From JAWKWH01 sp963669415 (GTDB lineage Bacteria; Pseudomonadota; Alphaproteobacteria; Rhizobiales; Rhizobiaceae): 64,000 nucleotides of DNA. The DNA lies in assembly GCA_963669415.2 (NCBI GenBank), contig CAXXPS010000003.1:1302001-1366000 (forward strand), read 5' to 3'. Positions within the stretch are counted from its first letter, which is position 1. Each line of letters starts with the position of its first letter. Below, one piece after another: positions 19,029-27,060 of the stretch. Both the position numbers and the translations under genes were made by a program. Below the pieces are notes generated by a model. It ran no database searches. It worked only from the letters and a program-made list of their open reading frames with translations, and was not told the DNA's origin.

Positions 19029-19643
19029 ATGGCCAAACGTCCCTTTGCACCCGGATTCAGAATTCCAACTGATGCGCTGCTGCGGGCTTATGCGCAGGGT
19101 ATTTTCCCTATGGCGGAAAATGCCTCAGATCCGGAAGTGTTCTGGGTAAGGCCGGAAACTCGCGGCGTTATCCCGCTCGATAATTTCCACGTGCCGCGAA
19201 GCCTGGCAAAACTGATCCGTAAAGCGCCTTACCAGATCCGGCTTGATCATGATTTTGAAGCGGTGATTGACGCTTGTGCCGAGCGCCGAGAAGAACGGCG
19301 TTCAACGTGGATCAACGGACCGATCCGTGAAGCGTATGGCGAATTGTTCAAGATCGGTCACTGCCACACTGTTGAAGCTTGGCTGGACGGAGCTCTCGTC
19401 GGTGGTCTTTACGGGGTTACGCTGGGCCGGGCATTCTTTGGGGAAAGCATGTTTTCGCGCGAGCGCGATGCCTCGAAAATCTGCCTCTATCACCTTGTCC
19501 AGCATTTGAACAAACGCGGATTTGTTCTGCTTGATACACAGTTCACAACCGAGCACCTTTTGCGGTTTGGCGCAATCGACCTGCCGCAGCTACAGTATGA
19601 AAAATTGCTGGACGAAGCGCTTCAGGGCGAAGCTGTATTTTAG
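19029..19643 (+). CDS. aat: leucyl/phenylalanyl-tRNA--protein transferase
   Basis: The enzyme adds Leu or Phe from tRNA to N-terminal Arg/Lys of proteins, marking them for ClpAP through the N-degron pathway. It has 204 residues, in the family range. Characteristic blocks are GIFPMAENASDPEVFWVRPE, HSVEAW-type residues (HTVEAWLDGALVGGLYGV), FFGESMFS and LLDTQF. It is last in the accB-accC-aat run and converges with the DUF2155 gene, whose stop is six bases away. Confidence 0.95.
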   Translation: MAKRPFAPGFRIPTDALLRAYAQGIFPMAENASDPEVFWVRPETRGVIPLDNFHVPRSLAKLIRKAPYQIRLDHDFEAVIDACAERREERRSTWINGPIREAYGELFKIGHCHTVEAWLDGALVGGLYGVTLGRAFFGESMFSRERDASKICLYHLVQHLNKRGFVLLDTQFTTEHLLRFGAIDLPQLQYEKLLDEALQGEAVF

Positions 19644-19649
19644 AGCGGT

Positions 19650-20114
19650 TCAGTTGGTCCGTGGCGCCGGAACGTCGGAATCCTGCTTGCAGTTTTTCAG
19701 CCAGACATCATAGATCGGGTGTTCGACAGCATTCAGGCCCGGGCTTTCCGCAAACATCCATCCGGTGAAAATTCTGCGAATCTTGCGATCAAGCGTGATC
19801 TCGTCGACCTCGACAAAACTGTCTGTTTTGGGCTCCTCGGTATCCGGACGCGAGTAGCAAACCCGTGGAGTGACCTGCAGGGCTCCGAACTGCACTGTTT
19901 CATCGATATAAACATCAAAAGTTATGATGCGACCGGTGATCTTGTCGATGCCGGTAAATTCCGCAACGGTATTTGCGACTCGTTCAGCGTGCACGGCATT
20001 TGTTGAGACAACAAATGCCAGGCTGACGGCACAAATCCTTATTATGTCTTTGTATTTCACCAATACTGCGAACCCGAACCGCAAATCCCTCGTATCACGC
20101 CGAAGCGCACCCAT
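19650..20114 (-). CDS. DUF2155 family exported protein
   Basis: The protein has 154 residues from ATG 20114, or about 136 if the GTG at 20060 is the true start, which would place the signal peptide (KYKDIIRICAVSLAFVV) at the N-terminus and fits the family better. The mature part carries the DUF2155 signature: a segment around GIDKITGRIITFDVYID, then FGALQVTPRVCYSRP and GWMFAESPGLNAVEHPIYDVW, and two Cys that could form a disulfide. No function is established. The gene is conserved beside aat and the NDUFA12 gene in rhizobia. Confidence 0.88.
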   Translation of the reverse strand: MGALRRDTRDLRFGFAVLVKYKDIIRICAVSLAFVVSTNAVHAERVANTVAEFTGIDKITGRIITFDVYIDETVQFGALQVTPRVCYSRPDTEEPKTDSFVEVDEITLDRKIRRIFTGWMFAESPGLNAVEHPIYDVWLKNCKQDSDVPAPRTN

Positions 20115-20209
20115 CCGGTCACCGCTGCCTGACCGAAGCTGTCCGATTAACTGTCAAATGTGGCGAGAAACGTCATTCCTTCTTGTTTTACCGCCGCTGG
20201 TGCTTCCGA

Positions 20210-20602
20210 TCAGCCCGGTGTCCAGGCGTCGTAGTCGCCGGTTACTTGCGGGCGGTCTTCAGGTGTCGCCAACGATCCCTTCGGTCTGTAGGCCGCGGCC
20301 GAACCGGTTAAATTTGGCTGGTGCGCCTTTTGCCAATCGTGCGGCTTGTATCCGTCATTGACCGGCGGATTGTCGGTGCGGTGATGCATCCAGCCATGCC
20401 ACCCCGGTGGAATGCTGGAAGCTTCTGAATAGCCGTTGTAAATCACCCAGCGCCGGGTTCGCCCTTCTGAATCGGTTCCACCCTGATAGTAGATATTACC
20501 GAATTCATCCTCGCCCACCTTGGTGCCCTTGCGCCAGGTGTGAAATCTCGTGTTGAGATTCTGCCCGTTCCACCAAGTTAGAAACTGCAAAAGAAATTTC
20601 AT
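20210..20602 (-). CDS. NADH:ubiquinone oxidoreductase accessory subunit, NDUFA12 family
   Basis: The protein has 130 residues. It begins MKFLLQFLTWWNGQNLNTRF and contains GNIYYQ, RRWVIYNG and PPGWHGWMHHRTDNPP, the signature of the B17.2/NDUFA12 subunit of complex I. In alphaproteobacteria and mitochondria it sits on the peripheral arm of the NADH dehydrogenase. The main nuo operon is not in this window. A related assembly-factor-like gene is present at 47350-48196. Confidence 0.95.
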   Translation of the reverse strand: MKFLLQFLTWWNGQNLNTRFHTWRKGTKVGEDEFGNIYYQGGTDSEGRTRRWVIYNGYSEASSIPPGWHGWMHHRTDNPPVNDGYKPHDWQKAHQPNLTGSAAAYRPKGSLATPEDRPQVTGDYDAWTPG

Positions 20603-20747
20603 AAGTCCGCAAACCTCGAAATGATCTTCCGCCTTATGCCGGGCACAGGGGCGGTTGGCAAGATGATGGAACGCTAAATCGATTGCCGGACACCAAATTC
20701 ACGTTCATCATGGGAACAGAACAACGGTCAATTTCGGAAACTCCGGT

Positions 20748-21167
20748 ATGTACCGCGGAATAGGTATTGTTACATATGTTGCGTCTTTTCTGATGTGCCT
20801 GCCCGGTGTGGCTGAGGCTCAGGGCATCGCGTTTTCCGAGGCGGTGGAGCAATCCAGCGGCGTCTGTTTGGGTGACAACCCGGTCGATGCCATGCAGTGC
20901 GCCCGCGACAAGTGTGTCGCCGGTGGTGCTGAAGCACGTGATTGTTTGAGGGTCAAATGGTGTTATCCGGCAGGCTGGAGCGCCGATATTTTTTTGCAGC
21001 ACCAGGAGGGACCGCATTGGCATGAGTATCTATGCGGCTGGGATTCGCGAGAATCCGTGCTGAAGGCCGCGGAGGTAACCTGCGACCGGTCGCTTCGAAG
21101 CTATCTGATCGAATGTTCGGCAGTCAGACTGTGGTCGCCGGAAGGTGTTGAAAGCGAGCCACAGTGA
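20748..21167 (+). CDS. exported Cys-rich protein, DUF4189-like
   Basis: The 139-residue protein has a signal peptide (about 1-25, cleavage near AEAQG). The mature part has eight cysteines, in VCLG, QCAR, DKCV, DCLR, WCYP, LCGW, TCDR and ECSA, so it probably forms four disulfides in the periplasm. The pattern GIAFSEAV...AMQCARDKC...DCLRVKWC loosely resembles DUF4189 proteins; this assignment is weak. The stop overlaps the GTG start of the downstream exporter (GTGA), implying coupled translation. Function unknown. Confidence 0.7.
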   Translation: MYRGIGIVTYVASFLMCLPGVAEAQGIAFSEAVEQSSGVCLGDNPVDAMQCARDKCVAGGAEARDCLRVKWCYPAGWSADIFLQHQEGPHWHEYLCGWDSRESVLKAAEVTCDRSLRSYLIECSAVRLWSPEGVESEPQ

Positions 21168-22153
21168 CAACCGCGCCTGCGACCGACGCGGCAACCGCCA
21201 CACGTTGGCGGATCATTGGAATATTCTGCATCGTCGGTGCCGTTTGGACATTCTCTAGTCAGGATGCCGGCATCAAATGGCTGAGTGGCGACTATCCACT
21301 ACATGAGATCACCTTTATCCGGTCGATCATCGCGCTCACACTCACCGTTGCGATCATTATTCCGCTCGAAGGTGGTTTTGAAAACCTGAAAACCAAGCGC
21401 ATCGGACTGCATTTGCTTCGCGGCATGACGGTGGTTGCAGCCAACATGGCCTTCTTTACCGGATTGGCGTCGCTGCCTCTGGCGGAAGCAACAGCGATCA
21501 TCTTCGTTTCACCGCTGTTCATCACGATTTTTTCGGTTTTGCTTTTGTCAGAGAAAGTCGGTGCAAGGCGGTGGGCTGCCGTACTTGTCGGATTGGCGGG
21601 TGTGTTGATTGTCATGAAACCCGGCGGCAGTACATTTCAGTATGCGGCCATCCTGCCTCTGATTGCCGCGATCTGTTATGCGCTGTTGCAAATCATGACC
21701 CGGAAACTGGGCTTCACCGACAAGGCCTCGACGATGGCTTTTTACATCCATCTGACGTTTTTCGCGTTCAGCGGAATGGTGGGACTGGTTTTGGGTGACG
21801 GTCGATTTGCCGGTTCGGACAGCGCCAATCTGGAGTTTCTGACCCGGGCCTGGATATGGCCTGAGACACAAGACATTCTGGTTATTGGCGGTATCGGGAT
21901 CCTGGCAGCGTTGGGTGGTTATCTGATCAGCCAGGGTTACCGCTTGTGTCCGGCCAATATCGGTGCGCCGTTCGAATATGCGGCACTGCCGATGGGAATT
22001 GCCTGGAGCATCATCCTGTGGGGGCATTGGCCGGACCAATGGTCGTGGATCGGAATTGCGCTGATCGCCGGCGCTGGGCTGTATGTCTTCTATCGCGAGA
22101 CTGTGGCTGGTAGCCCGATCCGCTGGAAACCATCACTTCGCCGGGCGCGGTAA
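21164..22153 (+). CDS. DMT superfamily transporter with two EamA domains
   Basis: The 329-residue integral membrane protein has about ten hydrophobic segments arranged as two EamA repeats. Visible pieces are the first-repeat motif SSQDAGIKWLSGDYPLHEITFIRS and the end-of-helix-4 sequence PLAEATAIIFVSPLFITIFS. These exporters move small metabolites such as amino acids or nucleobases; the substrate cannot be read here. The gene starts with GTG at 21164, overlapping the stop of the preceding gene. It converges with the GNAT gene, seven bases apart. Confidence 0.9.
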   Translation: MTTAPATDAATATRWRIIGIFCIVGAVWTFSSQDAGIKWLSGDYPLHEITFIRSIIALTLTVAIIIPLEGGFENLKTKRIGLHLLRGMTVVAANMAFFTGLASLPLAEATAIIFVSPLFITIFSVLLLSEKVGARRWAAVLVGLAGVLIVMKPGGSTFQYAAILPLIAAICYALLQIMTRKLGFTDKASTMAFYIHLTFFAFSGMVGLVLGDGRFAGSDSANLEFLTRAWIWPETQDILVIGGIGILAALGGYLISQGYRLCPANIGAPFEYAALPMGIAWSIILWGHWPDQWSWIGIALIAGAGLYVFYRETVAGSPIRWKPSLRRAR

Positions 22154-22159
22154 ACCCAT

Positions 22160-22651
22160 TCAAAGCAACTTTTCAAACACCAGCGCCGGTATGCCGGAAT
22201 CGGCTTTACCGCAGTTGCTGGTCCGGCCAACCTGGTTGAATGCGTGTTTTTTATAGAAATCGACAGCAGCGATATTTGCCTCTTCCACTTCCAGGCGGAA
22301 CTTCTGCACCCCGGGAAAGCACGAGGTGATTTCGTCCAATAGCAGCGTGCCGGTACCACTACCCTGCCCTGCCGGGTGAACATAAAGCTGATGGAGCATC
22401 GCCGTGTCGCCATCGGCCATGCTTGCATAGGCCATGCCCAAAACACGATTTCCATCGTCGGCGAGGATGAATTCGGATTCCGGTTTGGCCAGATTAACTT
22501 TTAATGCGGCAATCGAGTGCCAATCAGCGGTGATCTCGGCTACCCGACCGCCACCATAAATCGCGTCATAGGTTGCGTGCCAGGTTTCCCCAAGCAGTTT
22601 GCTTACCGCCGGAAGATCGCGCTCGTGAGCGGAGCGGATGAATACCGTCAT
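22160..22651 (-). CDS. GNAT family N-acetyltransferase
   Basis: The 163-residue protein has the GNAT fold. The acetyl-CoA-binding motif A region is LYVHPAGQGSGTGTLLLDEI (Q/RxxGxG/A), preceded by the beta-4 strand GMAYASMADGDTAMLHQL. The C-terminus has VDFYKKHAFNQVG, common in this family. The acceptor substrate is unknown. Its start overlaps the gatB stop (ATGA at 22648-22651), so it is co-translated with gatB. Confidence 0.9.
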   Translation of the reverse strand: MTVFIRSAHERDLPAVSKLLGETWHATYDAIYGGGRVAEITADWHSIAALKVNLAKPESEFILADDGNRVLGMAYASMADGDTAMLHQLYVHPAGQGSGTGTLLLDEITSCFPGVQKFRLEVEEANIAAVDFYKKHAFNQVGRTSNCGKADSGIPALVFEKLL

Positions 22652-24147
22652 TCAAGTCCCAGTTTTGATTTCACCAGCGCGTTGACCGCCTGTGGGTTGG
22701 CCTTGCCGCCTGTGGCCTTCATCACCTGACCGACAAACCAGCCGGCCATGGAGGGCTTGTTCTTGACCTGCTCTACCTTGTCAGGATTGGCAGCCAAAAC
22801 CTCGTCGACTGCAGCCTCGATGGCGCCTGTGTCGGTGACCTGTTTCATGCCACGCTCTTCAACCACCTTGGCCGGGTCGCCGCCTTCGTTCCAGATGATT
22901 TCGAACAATTCCTTGGCAATTTTACCCGAAATCGTGCCTTCCCCGATCAAGTCGATGATGCTGCCCAGCTGGCCAGGCGACACAGGTGATTCGTCAATTG
23001 ACTGGCCGGCCTTGTTTAGCGCGCCGAGCAGATCATTGATGACCCAGTTGGCTGCAAGTTTGCCGTCGCGGCCGGACGCAACCTGTTCGAAGAAATCGGC
23101 TATCGCCTTCTCCGAAACCAGAATCGAGGCGTCATAGGCCGAAAGGCCGAGCTCAGCGATGAGGCGATTTTTCTTGTCGTCAGGCAATTCGGGTAGATCC
23201 GCCGCCAGCGCATCCACGAATGCCTGATCAAACTCCAGCGGCAGCAGGTCGGGATCTGGGAAGTAGCGATAGTCATGCGCTTCTTCCTTGGAGCGCATCG
23301 AGCGTGTCTCCCCCTTGCCCGGATCAAACAGCCGGGTTTCCTGATCGATTTCACCACCATCTTCCAAAATGGCGATTTGCCGCCGCGCCTCGAATTCGAT
23401 TGCCTGCCCGACAAAGCGGATTGAGTTGACGTTTTTGATTTCACAGCGGGTTCCAAATTCCCCGCCAGGTTTGCGCACCGACACGTTGACATCAGCCCGC
23501 ATGGAGCCTTCGTCCATGTTGCCGTCGCAGGTGCCGAGGTAGCGCAAGATCACGCGCAGTTTGGTCAGATAGGCCTTTGCCTCGTCCGAAGAGCGTATAT
23601 CCGGCTTGGAAACAATCTCCATCAACGCGACGCCCGACCGGTTCAGATCGACGTAGGACATCGTTGGATGCTGATCGTGCATGGATTTTCCAGCATCCTG
23701 TTCCAGGTGCAGACGCTCAATTCCGACTTCGATGTCCTCAAACTCACCTTTCTTGTCGGGACCAACTGAGACCGTGACCGTTCCCTCACCGACGATCGGT
23801 TGCTTGAACTGGGAAATCTGGTAGCCCTGCGGCAGGTCGGGATAAAAATAGTTTTTGCGATCAAAGACCGATTTCCGGTTGATCTCCGCCTTCAGTCCCA
23901 GGCCGGTGCGCACAGCCTGTCGCACGCACTCCTGGTTGATGACCGGCAACATGCCGGGCATGGCCGCATCAACAAGGCTGACATTGGCGTTTGGCTCGGC
24001 ACCAAAACTGGTGGAAGCGCCTGAGAACAGCTTCGATTCCGACGTCACCTGAGCATGAACTTCCATGCCGACGATGATTTCCCAGTCGCCTGTGGCTCCC
24101 GGAATCAGGCGCTTCGGATCAGGTGTACGCGTATCGATGAGGGTCAT
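22648..24147 (-). CDS. gatB: Asp-tRNA(Asn)/Glu-tRNA(Gln) amidotransferase subunit B
   Basis: GatB is the kinase/tRNA-recognition subunit that activates mischarged Glu-tRNA(Gln) or Asp-tRNA(Asn) for amidation by GatA. It has 499 residues, full length. The cradle domain carries WEIIVGMEVHAQV, SKLFSGAS and FDRKNYFYPDLPQGYQISQ; the C-terminal YqeY-like helical tail ends in ANPQAVNALVKSKL. gatC and gatA are not in the window. The gene is followed directly by the GNAT gene. Confidence 0.97.
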   Translation of the reverse strand: MTLIDTRTPDPKRLIPGATGDWEIIVGMEVHAQVTSESKLFSGASTSFGAEPNANVSLVDAAMPGMLPVINQECVRQAVRTGLGLKAEINRKSVFDRKNYFYPDLPQGYQISQFKQPIVGEGTVTVSVGPDKKGEFEDIEVGIERLHLEQDAGKSMHDQHPTMSYVDLNRSGVALMEIVSKPDIRSSDEAKAYLTKLRVILRYLGTCDGNMDEGSMRADVNVSVRKPGGEFGTRCEIKNVNSIRFVGQAIEFEARRQIAILEDGGEIDQETRLFDPGKGETRSMRSKEEAHDYRYFPDPDLLPLEFDQAFVDALAADLPELPDDKKNRLIAELGLSAYDASILVSEKAIADFFEQVASGRDGKLAANWVINDLLGALNKAGQSIDESPVSPGQLGSIIDLIGEGTISGKIAKELFEIIWNEGGDPAKVVEERGMKQVTDTGAIEAAVDEVLAANPDKVEQVKNKPSMAGWFVGQVMKATGGKANPQAVNALVKSKLGLE

Positions 24148-24265
24148 GGATTGTCCAGATGAGCTGTATTTTCAGAAACTGCCGACTTCCTAGTCAACAC
24201 ACCGTGTTCTGGCAAGAAATCAGTCCGACCAAAACCGGGCGATCAGGCAAATCACGCCAATTAAT

Positions 24266-24279
24266 TTGATCTGTATCAA
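24266..24279. promoter_or_regulatory. FNR/FixK-type box upstream of DUF6455 gene
   Basis: TTGATCTGTATCAA is a perfect dyad of the FNR/FixK consensus TTGAT-N4-ATCAA. Its centre is about 70 bases before the DUF6455 start codon. A transcription start about 41 bases downstream of the centre (near 24314) would fit class II activation. This predicts induction under low oxygen. Confidence 0.75.
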
Positions 24280-24342
24280 AGAGCTGTTCTTTGCGCAGTT
24301 CTAAACAGAAGTTGAAGACGACCGAGAATCGGGAGCTGAGCG

Positions 24343-24624
24343 ATGTCGATTTTCAATATTTTCGACAAGGCATTTCGCCACATGGAGCTCATGGACCGGA
24401 TGATGGACGCTGTTGGCGTCACCGGAAAACTGAAATCGCTACCAAGGGCAGCGAACGTTTTGCGCCGCGCATCTGCGCGCTGCCGGACCTGCAAATCTCC
24501 GGAAAGCTGCGAAGTGCTGTTGGACAACAACGAACTTCTCGATGAAGCTCCCCACTACTGCCGAAATCACGATCTGTTTGTTCGTTTGAAACAGGAAATT
24601 GAGGCGGAAAAAGCTGCCGTCTGA
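24343..24624 (+). CDS. DUF6455 family small protein with Cys cluster
   Basis: The 93-residue soluble protein has no signal peptide. The C-terminal half contains CRTCKSPESC, then after 18 residues YCRNH, so four Cys and one His are spaced like a metal or Fe-S ligand set (C-x2-C-x5-C...C-x2-H). The family is common in alphaproteobacteria and has no established role. The start ATG 24343 is preceded by GGGAGCTGAGCG. A perfect FNR/FixK box lies upstream and a strong terminator follows, so it is a monocistronic and probably oxygen-responsive gene. Confidence 0.8.
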   Translation: MSIFNIFDKAFRHMELMDRMMDAVGVTGKLKSLPRAANVLRRASARCRTCKSPESCEVLLDNNELLDEAPHYCRNHDLFVRLKQEIEAEKAAV

Positions 24625-24649
24625 CCGAATTCTACTTCCCTCCAACTCG

Positions 24650-24679
24650 GCCCGGTATTCGACCGGGCTTCTTTTTTTG
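24650..24679 (+). terminator. rho-independent terminator after DUF6455 gene
   Basis: The stem GCCCGGT / ACCGGGC with loop ATTCG is followed by TTCTTTTTTT. It ends the DUF6455 transcript and lies between convergent genes. Confidence 0.9.
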
Positions 24680-24695
24680 GCACTATTATCGAATC

Positions 24696-25127
24696 CTAGC
24701 CGGTGGCGATGTAGTTCCGGATTTCCTCTGCTTCGCGTTCTACATCTTCAATCCGACGTTTGACCACGTCGCCGATCGAGATGATCCCGTCAAGCTTGCC
24801 GTCTTTCTCTACCGGCAGATGCCGGAACCTGCCGCGCGTCATGATTTCCATCACCTGATTAACGGTGTGATCTTCGTGGCAAAGCTTGACGCTGGCGGTC
24901 ATTGCCTCACGTATGGGATGTTCCAGTGCTTCGGCACCTTCCGTAGCGACCAGCCCGACAATGTCACGTTCAGACAAGATGCCGCAGATTGTGCCTTCTG
25001 CATCCGTCACAACCAGCGCACCAATTTTCTTGTCCGACAACACTTTCATTGCCCGTGATATGGTTTCATCGGGTCCAAGTGTGACGACGTCGTGTCCTTT
25101 CTCGTCGAGAATCGATTTCACCGTCAT
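24696..25127 (-). CDS. CBS domain-pair protein
   Basis: The 143-residue protein consists of two CBS domains (about 8-65 and 75-132), with motifs such as GALVVTDAEGTICGILSERD and FRHLPVEKDGKLDGIISIGD. CBS pairs bind adenine nucleotides (AMP, ATP, SAM) and act as regulatory sensors; no catalytic domain is attached. A clear AGGAGG ribosome-binding site precedes ATG 25127. It converges with DUF6455 and lies downstream of the rhomboid gene. Its target is unknown. Confidence 0.93.
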   Translation of the reverse strand: MTVKSILDEKGHDVVTLGPDETISRAMKVLSDKKIGALVVTDAEGTICGILSERDIVGLVATEGAEALEHPIREAMTASVKLCHEDHTVNQVMEIMTRGRFRHLPVEKDGKLDGIISIGDVVKRRIEDVEREAEEIRNYIATG

Positions 25128-25208
25128 GGCGCAGTCCTCCTGTATGAACCATAGCCCCGTATTTTACATCGTGCGCCGTCAGCGCAAAATTGGCAAGTAT
25201 GGCTGTGA

Positions 25209-25967
25209 TCAGAACCGTTGACCGACGTCACTCTGCCGTGCGCGATCAAACAGGCCCAGGCCGAAAAATCCGGCAAGAAATCCGCCAATATGTGCTTCCC
25301 ACGCGATCGAACGGGCTTCACCGGGCACAAGATACCCCAAACCCGCGATCAAATTGACCGCGAACCATACGCCAAGAAACACAACGACATTGCGGCGGCG
25401 CAGTACCGCCGCCAGTGGCAACCGCCGGCCAGCGAATGCCGGTCGATGCGCCCTGCGGTCGACGGCAAAGCCGAACCTGGCGGCAGCTGCCATCATCCCC
25501 GATACTGCGCCTGACGCTCCGACCACCATGGTCTGATCGTCTGCGTGAACGGCGTAATGCAACAGCACCGCCGCCAGGCAGGTGAAAATCCAAAACGCTA
25601 CAAATCGCATTGTGCCGATGCGATTTGCCAACGGCGAGCCAAAAGCAGCCAGCCAGACCATGTTGATTACGAGATGAATGAAATCCCCGTGAATCAACGA
25701 ATAGGTTACCGGCGATGTCACGGCGTAGACGTCAATCGCAAACTGGCCGGAATATCGGATCGGGATGAAGGCCGTTCGAATGAGCAGTTCAAAATCCTGG
25801 GCAGGTGTAAGTGCATAGTAGCGGAAGAGGTGAATCAGAGCGCATACCGCAATAAACGCGACAACGACTGCCGAAAGGTTGAAAACCGGCTCTCGGCCGG
25901 CCGGGTCTGAACTGGATTGTTGTTGCAATGTCAATGTGATGCGCTCAAAAAGGAATCGTTGTTTCAA
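25209..25967 (-). CDS. rhomboid family intramembrane serine protease
   Basis: The 252-residue protein has six to seven hydrophobic segments. The catalytic serine is in GASGAVSG and the partner His is in EAHIGGFLAGF on the last helix. The HGDFIHLVINM block (the conserved H..xxN before the active site) is also present. It cleaves membrane proteins within the bilayer; the substrate is unknown. The maximal start at 25967 is TTG without a strong ribosome-binding site, so the exact start is uncertain; family members usually begin shortly before the REPVFNL segment. Confidence 0.9.
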   Translation of the reverse strand: MKQRFLFERITLTLQQQSSSDPAGREPVFNLSAVVVAFIAVCALIHLFRYYALTPAQDFELLIRTAFIPIRYSGQFAIDVYAVTSPVTYSLIHGDFIHLVINMVWLAAFGSPLANRIGTMRFVAFWIFTCLAAVLLHYAVHADDQTMVVGASGAVSGMMAAAARFGFAVDRRAHRPAFAGRRLPLAAVLRRRNVVVFLGVWFAVNLIAGLGYLVPGEARSIAWEAHIGGFLAGFFGLGLFDRARQSDVGQRF

Positions 25968-26030
25968 GTCATATGAGCCTGCGCCGACGCTAAAACAAGC
26001 GATTGTCGTGACGTGAGCGCACCCTGAGGA

Positions 26031-26145
26031 AAAGAAAAAGCCGTTCAGAGAAATCTCTGAACGGCTTGGTCGAGCCCCAGCTCACCCTAATTTTTTTGTT
26101 CCGGAAGACCGGAAGTGCTGCGGAGCCAAGTCGCTCCAAGAAGTT
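26031..26145 (-). ncRNA. candidate stand-alone sRNA with four hairpins
   Basis: Read on the minus strand there are four consecutive hairpins: GGAGC/GCTCC (26122-26137), TTCCGG-TCTT-CCGGAA (26099-26114), GGTGAGC/GCTCGACC with a one-base bulge (26068-26086), and a 13-bp terminator stem (26038-26067) followed by TTTTTCTTTTCC. Between the second and third is an unpaired A-rich stretch. A sigma70-like promoter lies upstream: TTGCGT (26174-26179), 16-base spacer, TAAATT (26152-26157). No open frame of note fits. I do not recognise the RNA family. Size is about 115 nt. Confidence 0.65.
26038..26067 (-). terminator. 13-bp stem terminator of the candidate sRNA
   Basis: A perfect inverted repeat of 13 bases (AAGCCGTTCAGAG and its complement) with a four-base loop; on the minus strand it is followed by a T-rich tract. 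Confidence 0.9.
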
Positions 26146-26327
26146 GCCGTTAATTTAGCTCGGCAAATTGAAAACGCAATCGAAACCCTTTGTTAACCTT
26201 AACTCGCCGCGCCGGTGAACAAGTCCGCAATGTGACTGGCACGCAAACTGCAAGTCATTCCAATACTACGCCTGCGTGTTCAATATCGAGACGATGCGCC
26301 GGCGAACATTGTGGGAAAGCGGGACGC

Positions 26328-26966
26328 ATGAGACGAGATAAAACCATCGAGTTGTTTCAATATTGGAACCGTCTGCGAAATGGCCGGCCGGCGCCGGAGC
26401 GCACAGAGATCGAACCCGCCGACATAAAGACGTTGTTGGCTGATACTTTCATTCTGGAGCGCGATTCGAGCAGCAAACCGGTATTTCGTCTCGCCGGCAC
26501 GCAGATTTGCGCCATTTTTGCCCGCGAGCTGAAAGGATTTGCATTTGCTTCGCTGTGGTCGGATCGTGACGCTTCGATGGCGCGAAAGCTGGCCGAAGAC
26601 ACCTTTGGCAACAACGCAGTGATTGTTATCACTTTCGAAGGACGAAGCGCCGGGGACCGCAACCTTGAATTTGAACTGATTCTTCTTCCCCTCGTCGGGG
26701 GGCAAGACAATCAGCGCGCACTTGGCGCAATTATCCCGGTCAAGCGCCCATTCTGGCTTGGGGTCGATGCAATCGAAACCTGTTTCATCACCTCGGTGCG
26801 GATCGTTGATCCTGAGCGGGAGCCAATGTTTCTCAAGAACCGGCCAGCCGTTCCGGTTCCGCCGATGGCCGGCCTGGACAATCTTCAGCCACACAAATCG
26901 GGGCCTGCCGAAAGCTTGAGGCGTGTGCAGCACCTTGTGGTCTTGAACGGGGGGCGCAACGATTGA
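26328..26966 (+). CDS. PAS domain-containing protein (DUF1457/PAS_5 type)
   Basis: The 212-residue protein starts MRRDKTIELFQYWNRLRNGR, with a PAS_5-like core through PADIKTLLADTFILERD, FRLAGTQICAIFARELKG and the region to about 150. The family is typical of alphaproteobacteria and resembles small PAS proteins without output domains. ATG 26328 was chosen because homologous sequence begins there; the frame extends upstream to 26190 with unrelated residues. No kinase or cyclase domain is attached, so it would act by protein interaction. A PilZ gene follows in the same direction. Confidence 0.85.
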   Translation: MRRDKTIELFQYWNRLRNGRPAPERTEIEPADIKTLLADTFILERDSSSKPVFRLAGTQICAIFARELKGFAFASLWSDRDASMARKLAEDTFGNNAVIVITFEGRSAGDRNLEFELILLPLVGGQDNQRALGAIIPVKRPFWLGVDAIETCFITSVRIVDPEREPMFLKNRPAVPVPPMAGLDNLQPHKSGPAESLRRVQHLVVLNGGRND

Positions 26967-27060
26967 TCTGATTTGAGCGTCGCTACTTACGCGTTGTTAA
27001 CCGGTTTGGGCCTAATTTTAGCACCAAGATATTTCACCGGCTGTAAAACAAGCGGTAGTT

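Noticed and set aside
26193..26203. TTAACCTTAAC resembling CtrA half-sites before the PAS gene; similar TTAACC near 3823 and 26998
   Set aside because: The CtrA consensus needs TTAA-N7-TTAA; the spacing does not fit, and half-sites are frequent by chance.
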